Shown: one piece after another, positions 22,566 to 26,111 of the stretch
How the letters are laid out: each line of letters starts with the position of its first letter
Position numbering within the stretch: the first letter of the stretch is position 1
From: RUG11783 sp964599695
GTDB lineage: Bacteria; Bacillota; Clostridia; Oscillospirales; Ruminococcaceae
Length of the DNA stretch: 26,111 nt
Direction: 5' to 3'
Assembly (NCBI GenBank): GCA_964599695.1
Contig: CAZRGP010000031.1
Span: 1-26,111, forward strand
Notes under the pieces: model-generated
Seen by the model: the letters and a program-made list of their open reading frames with translations, nothing else
Database searches by the model: none
Told to the model about the DNA's origin: nothing
Translations under genes and position numbers: made by a program

Positions 22566-22594
22566 TTGACATTGCAGTGTTACTTTGGTAGACT
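22566..22594 (+). promoter_or_regulatory. Promoter of rpmG-secE-nusG
   Basis: Perfect TTGACA (22566-22571), 17-base spacer, TAGACT (22589-22594). The predicted transcript starts near 22601 and has a 100-base leader. Confidence 0.75.
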
Positions 22595-22600
22595 AGTCGT

Positions 22601-22703
22601 ACCTCTTTAAGCGGGTTATTTTTTTGTGTGCTGTTTTTTGCACCGCCGCTTGGAGGGAGGCTGATCCGCACAAGCGGAAAACTAATGGAGGTGCCGATAG
22701 AAA
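22601..22703 (+). other. 5' leader of rpmG with a stem-loop
   Basis: About 100 untranslated bases. CCGCTTG (22646-22652) pairs with CAAGCGG (22671-22677) around an 18-base loop holding a GGAGGGAGG sequence; T-rich runs (22619-22625, 22634-22639) precede it. The translated GGAGG is at 22687. I recognise no known riboswitch or r-protein leader. Confidence 0.4.
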
Positions 22704-22853
22704 ATGAGAGTCAAGATTACGCTAGCATGCACTGAGTGCAAACGTCGCAATTACGACACTATGAAGAACAAGAAGAACAACCCGGATCGTATCGAGTTCA
22801 ACAAGTATTGCCCGTCATGCCGCAAGCATACGCTCCACAGAGAGACGAAGTAA
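22704..22853 (+). CDS. rpmG: Ribosomal protein bL33
   Basis: A 49-residue protein of the 50S subunit. It begins MRVKITLACTECKRRNYDTM, has the NKKNNPDRIEFNKYCPSC middle and ends KHTLHRETK, a complete bL33. Cysteines in CTEC and CPSC form the zinc-binding (C+) type, so it needs zinc; organisms often keep a zinc-free copy elsewhere. GGAGGTG lies upstream. It is the first gene of the transcript, nine bases before secE, the common Bacillota order. Confidence 0.95.
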   Translation: MRVKITLACTECKRRNYDTMKNKKNNPDRIEFNKYCPSCRKHTLHRETK

Positions 22854-22862
22854 GGAGACAGC

Positions 22863-23081
22863 ATGGCAGACAAGACGAACAAGCCCGGCTTTTTTGCTCG
22901 CATCGCAAAGTATTTCAAAGACGCGAAAGGCGAATTCAAGAAGATCGCCTGGCCCAGCAAGAAACAGGTCTGGAACAACGTTGCTATTATTCTGGTAATG
23001 GTTCTGATCTTTTCCGTGTTGACATGGGGATTTGATTATATCTTTGCATTCCTGCGCGACCTTTTGCTCAGACAATTCTAA
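22863..23081 (+). CDS. secE: Preprotein translocase subunit SecE
   Basis: The small SecYEG subunit. The 72 residues have the conserved amphipathic FKDAKGEFKKIAWPSKKQVW segment, followed by one membrane helix (about 43-63: VAIILVMVLIFSVLTWGFDYIF). The short one-helix form is usual in Bacillota. AAGGAG precedes the ATG; next gene is nusG after 18 bases. Confidence 0.95.
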   Translation: MADKTNKPGFFARIAKYFKDAKGEFKKIAWPSKKQVWNNVAIILVMVLIFSVLTWGFDYIFAFLRDLLLRQF

Positions 23082-23099
23082 ACAGGAAGGACTTTGCAA

Positions 23100-23618
23100 A
23101 TGGCTGAGACTGCAAAATGGTATGTTGTCCATACTTATTCCGGATATGAGAATAAGGTGGCGGCCAATTTGGAGAAATTGGTCGAAAACCGTCGGCTGCA
23201 GGACTACATCCTGGAGGTCAAGATCCCGACGGAGCACGTTGTCGAGATCCGCGACAACAAACGCAAAGAATACGAAAGAAAACTCTTCCCGGGCTATGTC
23301 CTGGTGAAGATGGTCATGACCGATGAGTCCTGGTACATCGTTCGCAACGCGAATGGAGTCACAGGCTTCGTAGGCACGACCACAAAGCCCACTCCTCTGA
23401 CCCAGGCTGAGGTCGACGCGCTCGGCGTTGAGAATTCCGAGATCCGCGTCAACTATGCGATCGGTGATACCGTCCGCATCAACGGAGGCCAGATGGAAGG
23501 ATTCATCGGAACGGTTGAATCCATCGACGGCGACACCCAGCGTGTCAAGGTCCGTGTATCGATGTTCGGAAGGGAGACTTCCGCAGAGATGGACCTCACA
23601 GAGGTATCACCGCTCTAA
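23100..23618 (+). CDS. nusG: Transcription termination/antitermination protein NusG
   Basis: NusG binds RNA polymerase and controls elongation and Rho-linked events. The 172 residues consist of the NGN domain (about 1-115: AKWYVVHTYSGYENKVAANLE, KRKEYERKLFPGYVLVKM, VRNANGVTGFVG) and the KOW domain (about 120-172: IGDTVRINGGQMEGFIGTVESID). ATG 23100 is used; a TTG six bases earlier in frame is unlikely. AGGAAGG lies upstream. Confidence 0.96.
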   Translation: MAETAKWYVVHTYSGYENKVAANLEKLVENRRLQDYILEVKIPTEHVVEIRDNKRKEYERKLFPGYVLVKMVMTDESWYIVRNANGVTGFVGTTTKPTPLTQAEVDALGVENSEIRVNYAIGDTVRINGGQMEGFIGTVESIDGDTQRVKVRVSMFGRETSAEMDLTEVSPL

Positions 23619-23666
23619 AAAATGTATATAGACCGCATGCGGTTTGTAGAGAGGGCGCAAGCTCTC

Positions 23667-23707
23667 GTGGGAGAACGTAAAACCTTTAATGCGTTCGATC
23701 TAACCAC
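23667..23707 (+). promoter_or_regulatory. Putative ribosomal protein L1 binding site in the rplK leader
   Basis: GTGGGAG (23667-23673) and ACCAC (23703-23707) pair as GTGG/CCAC, then AACG (23674-23677) pairs with CGTT (23692-23695), leaving GAG opposite CGATCTAA. The GUGGGAG ... GAU-ACCAC pattern resembles the L1-binding stalk of 23S rRNA, so this looks like the site through which L1 represses translation of the rplK-rplA transcript. Inferred from likeness, not shown. Confidence 0.55.
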
Positions 23708-23725
23708 TAATGGAGGAATTTATTT

Positions 23726-24160
23726 ATGGCTAAAAAAGTTACTGGCTATATCAAGCTCCAGATCCCCGGCGGACAGGCAACTCCTGCTCCTCCTGTAGGC
23801 CCTGCGCTTGGTCAGCACGGCGTGAACATCGTTGAGTTCACAAAGCAGTTCAACGACAGAACAAGAGCGAACATGGGAACCGTTATCCCGGTCGTTATCA
23901 CTGTCTATGCGGACCGCACATTCACATTCGTTACAAAGACCCCTCCGGCAGCAGTCCTGATCAAGAAGGAATGCGGACTGGAGACAGCATCTGGCGAGCC
24001 CAACAAGAAGAAGGTCGCAACCCTTTCTCAGGAGTCTCTCCGCAAGATCGCTGAGACAAAGATGCCCGATCTGAACGCAGCTTCCGTTGAGGCAGCCATG
24101 AGCATGATCGCCGGCACTGCACGCAGCATGGGCGTACTTGTTGAAGGAGGTCAGAAATAA
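23726..24160 (+). CDS. rplK: Ribosomal protein uL11
   Basis: A component of the GTPase-associated centre. The 144 residues begin VTGYIKLQIPGGQATPAPPV with GPALGQHGVNIVEFTKQFN (N-terminal domain, thiostrepton region) and end in the RNA-binding C-terminal domain (VATLSQESLRKIAETKMPDL, AGTARSMGV). GGAGGAA precedes the ATG. Its stop codon shares one base with the rplA start (TAATG), coupling the two. Confidence 0.98.
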   Translation: MAKKVTGYIKLQIPGGQATPAPPVGPALGQHGVNIVEFTKQFNDRTRANMGTVIPVVITVYADRTFTFVTKTPPAAVLIKKECGLETASGEPNKKKVATLSQESLRKIAETKMPDLNAASVEAAMSMIAGTARSMGVLVEGGQK

Positions 24161-24873
24161 TGAAGCACGGAAAGAAATATGTTGAGAGCGCTAAACTCGT
24201 AGACCGCTCCAAAATGTATGATACAACGGAAGCCCTCGGACTCGTTTGCGAGACCGCAAAGGCAAAGTTCGATGAGACCGTTGAGATGCACATCCGCCTC
24301 GGTGTTGATGGCCGTCACGCAGACCAGCAGGTCCGTGGCTCCGTCGTTCTCCCGAACGGAACCGGTAAGACCGTCCGCGTAGCAGTCTTTGCAAAGGGCG
24401 ATGCAGCCCGTGCAGCTGAAGCAGCAGGCGCAGAGATCGTTGGTGCAGAAGAACTGGCAGAGAGAATCCAGAAGGAAAACTTCATGGACTTCGACGCAGT
24501 TATCGCTTCCCCGGACATGATGCCCATCGTTGGACGTCTTGGCCGTATCCTCGGACCCCGCGGCATGATGCCGAACCCGAAGGTCGGAACCGTTACTCCT
24601 GATGTCGCCAAAGCAGTCAAGGACGCGAAGGCCGGTAAGATCGAGTATCGTCTCGACAAGACCAACATCATTCACTGCCCGATCGGAAAAGTTTCCTTCG
24701 GCAGCGAGAAGCTCACAGAGAACTTCGATGCTCTGATCGAAGCAATCGTCAGAGCAAAACCCGCGGCAGCAAAGGGCCAGTACATCCGCTCCTGCGTCGT
24801 CGCTTCCACAATGGGCCCTGGTGTCAAGGTACTTACCAACAAGTACATGAACATCAACGTAGCTCAGCAGTAA
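24160..24873 (+). CDS. rplA: Ribosomal protein uL1
   Basis: L1 of the 50S stalk and usual translational repressor of its own operon. The 237 residues show GKKYVESAKLVDRSKMYD, VEMHIRLGVDGRHADQQVRG, VVLPNGTGKT, and the RNA-binding signature ASPDMMPIVGRLGRILGPRGMMPNPK, with KTNIIHCPIGKVSFGSEKLTEN near the end. GGAGG in the rplK tail precedes the overlapping ATG. Confidence 0.98.
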   Translation: MKHGKKYVESAKLVDRSKMYDTTEALGLVCETAKAKFDETVEMHIRLGVDGRHADQQVRGSVVLPNGTGKTVRVAVFAKGDAARAAEAAGAEIVGAEELAERIQKENFMDFDAVIASPDMMPIVGRLGRILGPRGMMPNPKVGTVTPDVAKAVKDAKAGKIEYRLDKTNIIHCPIGKVSFGSEKLTENFDALIEAIVRAKPAAAKGQYIRSCVVASTMGPGVKVLTNKYMNINVAQQ

Positions 24874-24881
24874 CTGGTTAC

Positions 24882-24910
24882 TTGACACGCTGTCGCGTGT
24901 AAAGTATAAT
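24882..24910 (+). promoter_or_regulatory. Perfect consensus promoter of rplJ-rplL
   Basis: TTGACA (24882-24887), 17-base spacer, TATAAT (24905-24910), nine bases after rplA ends. Both boxes match consensus at all positions. Confidence 0.88.
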
Positions 24911-24916
24911 ATCGAA

Positions 24917-25050
24917 GCTGTCCAAAGACAGCAGGTGTGAAAACGTAAAGGACTCCGGTCCACCTGCCGAGGATGAAAGCAAAAACATCTTGTGTTTTGT
25001 TTTTATGAAGGTTTTTCCCTCCTCGGTCGATTCTGAGGAGGGTTTTGTTT
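24917..25050 (+). promoter_or_regulatory. L10 leader (attenuator) of rplJ-rplL
   Basis: A ribosomal protein L10(L12)4 autoregulatory leader. GCTGTC(CAAA)GACAGC is the first hairpin; AGGTG (24933-24937) pairs with CACCT (24961-24965). CCGAGG (24967-24972) can pair with CCTCGG (25021-25026) as antiterminator, or the CCTC is taken up in the terminator CCCTCCTC/GAGGAGGG (25017-25024/25035-25042) followed by TTTTGTTTT. L10 binding to the upstream fold would favour the terminator, as established for Bacillota L10 leaders. Confidence 0.85.
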
Positions 25051-25051
25051 T
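25017..25051 (+). terminator. Attenuator terminator in the L10 leader
   Basis: CCCTCCTC (25017-25024) with GAGGAGGG (25035-25042), ten-base loop, followed by TTTTGTTTTC. It lies within the leader and is conditional. Confidence 0.85.
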
Positions 25052-25084
25052 CACAGAATATGAAAACAGGAGGTAAATAGCTCA

Positions 25085-25585
25085 ATGGCAAATGCTAAGA
25101 TTATTGAAGAGAAGAAAGCTGCTGTTGCTGCTCTGACTGAGAAGTTGGAGAAGTCCAATGCAGTTCTCTTGGTCGACTATCGTGGCATTAACGTTGCTGA
25201 TGATACAGCGCTGCGCAAGGAATTGCGTGAGGCCGGTGTCGAGTACAAGGTCATCAAGAACAACATCATGCGCCACGCCTGTGAACAGGTCGGTATGCAT
25301 GACATCGTCGGGGATCTTGCCGGCACTATCGCTGTCGCTATCAGCGAGGATGAGATCGCTCCTTGCCGTGTCCTGAACAAGTATGCTTCCCAGTATACCG
25401 ATAAGTTCAACATCAAGACCGGTTTCATCGATGGACAGAAGGTCGATGTGGCCATGATCCGCAGCCTTGCGAAACTGCCCGGACGCGAAGGACTCGTTGC
25501 CCAGGTCGCTGGCTCCCTCAATGGTATCATCGCATCTCTCGCACGTGGCTTGGACGCTGTGCGCGAGCAGAAAGAGACCGCTTAA
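25085..25585 (+). CDS. rplJ: Ribosomal protein uL10
   Basis: Base of the L7/L12 stalk and the autoregulator of this operon. The 166 residues show AKIIEEKKAAVAALTEKLEK, VLLVDYRGINVADDTALRKE and the rRNA-binding YKVIKNNIMRHA, with the C-terminal helix SLARGLDAVREQKE that holds L7/L12 dimers. AGGAGGT precedes the ATG. Confidence 0.98.
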   Translation: MANAKIIEEKKAAVAALTEKLEKSNAVLLVDYRGINVADDTALRKELREAGVEYKVIKNNIMRHACEQVGMHDIVGDLAGTIAVAISEDEIAPCRVLNKYASQYTDKFNIKTGFIDGQKVDVAMIRSLAKLPGREGLVAQVAGSLNGIIASLARGLDAVREQKETA

Positions 25586-25635
25586 TCGTCTCGTAAACTA
25601 AATCATTTATTTGAATTATTGAAAGGATTACTACT

Positions 25636-26004
25636 ATGGCTGATATCGCAAAGATGATCGAAGAGATCAAAGGTATGACCGTTATGGAGCTTTCCCAGCT
25701 CGTTAAAGCAATTGAAGAAGAGTTCGGCGTTTCCGCAGCTGCAACCGCAGTTGCTGTCTCCGCAGGAGAAGCAGCACCCGCAGCAGAAGAGAAGAGCGAG
25801 TACGAAGTCATTCTGAAAGAGATCGGCGAGACCAAGATGAACGTCATCAAGGCTGTCAAAGAGATCCTCGGACTTGGTCTGAAAGAGTCCAAAGAGCTCG
25901 TCGACGCAGCCCCGAAGACCGTCAAGGCCGGCATCTCCAAGGAAGAGGCAGACGAGATCGAGAAGAAGCTCAAAGAGGCAGGCGCAACTGTCGAGGTCAA
26001 ATAA
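25636..26004 (+). CDS. rplL: Ribosomal protein bL7/bL12
   Basis: The multicopy stalk protein that recruits translation GTPases. The 122 residues have the dimerising N-terminal domain (KMIEEIKGMTVMELSQLVKA), an Ala/Glu-rich hinge (about 36-55) and the globular C-terminal domain (FEVIL-like YEVILKEIGETKMNVIKAVK, LGLKESKELVDAAPKTVKAG). GAAAGG lies before the ATG, 50 bases after rplJ. Confidence 0.98.
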   Translation: MADIAKMIEEIKGMTVMELSQLVKAIEEEFGVSAAATAVAVSAGEAAPAAEEKSEYEVILKEIGETKMNVIKAVKEILGLGLKESKELVDAAPKTVKAGISKEEADEIEKKLKEAGATVEVK

Positions 26005-26027
26005 TTACCTCCCTGTTTTGTTTTCAG

Positions 26028-26059
26028 ACAGTCCGGAATCCGTTCCGGACTGTTTTTTT
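26028..26059 (+). terminator. Rho-independent terminator of rplL
   Basis: An 11-pair perfect stem, 26028-26038 with 26043-26053, tetraloop TCCG, followed by a T run to 26059. The group II intron begins one or two bases later. Confidence 0.95.
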
Positions 26060-26060
26060 G

Positions 26061-26111
26061 GTATGACGGGCATGTCCCGAATCTAGGGTGAAAGTCCCAA
26101 AGGGCGTAGTT
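26061..26111 (+). mobile_element. Group IIC intron, 5' end (domain I start)
   Basis: The sequence GTATGACGGGCATGTCCC continues into CTAGGGTGAAAGTCCC and GGGCGTAGTT, the layout of bacterial group II intron 5' ends (a GUGYG-like start, a GGGUGAAAGUCCC hairpin). It starts immediately after the T-tract of the rplL terminator, the preferred insertion site of group IIC introns. The first base could be 26060 or 26061. The remainder lies outside the window. Confidence 0.85.

Noticed and set aside
1..26111. CRISPR array, prophage, insertion sequence or secretion system
   Set aside because: No repeat-spacer pattern, transposase, integrase, phage structural gene or terminal inverted repeats were seen; the only mobile elements are the two intron ends.

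Overview
The window reads as chromosomal DNA of a Gram-positive Bacillota bacterium, most likely a clostridium of the Lachnospiraceae/Oscillospiraceae kind. This is inferred from the rpmG-secE-nusG-rplK-rplA-rplJ-rplL block, an L10-type leader, RqcH, a TrmK-Nif3 pair, a SigH-like sigma factor, a YwiB (DUF1934) gene beside an argS-derived gene, strong GGAGG ribosome binding sites and moderate GC. Genus cannot be fixed from the sequence alone.

Layout. (1) 1-104 is the 3' end of a group IIC intron (domains V and VI). (2) 109-4437 is a patchwork of single genes: a DUF4173-like membrane protein, tRNA-Ser(GCU), a TetR regulator, an orphan nucleotide-sugar cytidylyltransferase-like gene, a SigH-like sigma factor and a small zinc-ribbon protein, several with their own promoter or terminator. 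(3) 4494-8689 is a + strand housekeeping run: DUF1858 protein, TrmK, Nif3-like protein, RqcH and a BtpA-family protein, closed by a terminator. (4) 8766-16741 starts at a consensus promoter and carries a cysteine desulfurase, ThiI, a very unusual CinA / sortase-like / SpoIID-like fusion, a membrane-anchored PPIC prolyl isomerase and an adenosine-deaminase-family gene. (5) 16760-22522 is on the minus strand: ddl, murI, ywiB and an arginyl-tRNA-synthetase-derived protein without its catalytic core, then a zinc-ribbon/acidic/membrane protein and a sirtuin. (6) 22566-26059 is the rpmG-secE-nusG-rplKA-rplJL block with two visible autoregulatory leaders. (7) The last 51 bases are the 5' end of a second group IIC intron, sitting directly after the rplL terminator.

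How it fits together. The desulfurase and ThiI form the expected sulfur relay for 4-thiouridine in tRNA. The minus-strand operon couples glutamate racemase and D-Ala-D-Ala ligase, both peptidoglycan precursor enzymes. TrmK and RqcH serve tRNA modification and ribosome quality control.

The most unusual items are two domain-level oddities: the three-part fusion at 11152-14196, whose extracellular sortase-like and SpoIID-like parts both appear to have lost active-site residues; and the argS-derived pseudoenzyme at 19060-20139, which keeps the N-terminal and anticodon-binding parts but has lost the HIGH motif and most of the catalytic domain. The two group IIC intron ends bracketing the window are a third point of interest. 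All functional calls are from reading translations and motifs by eye; no database search was run.
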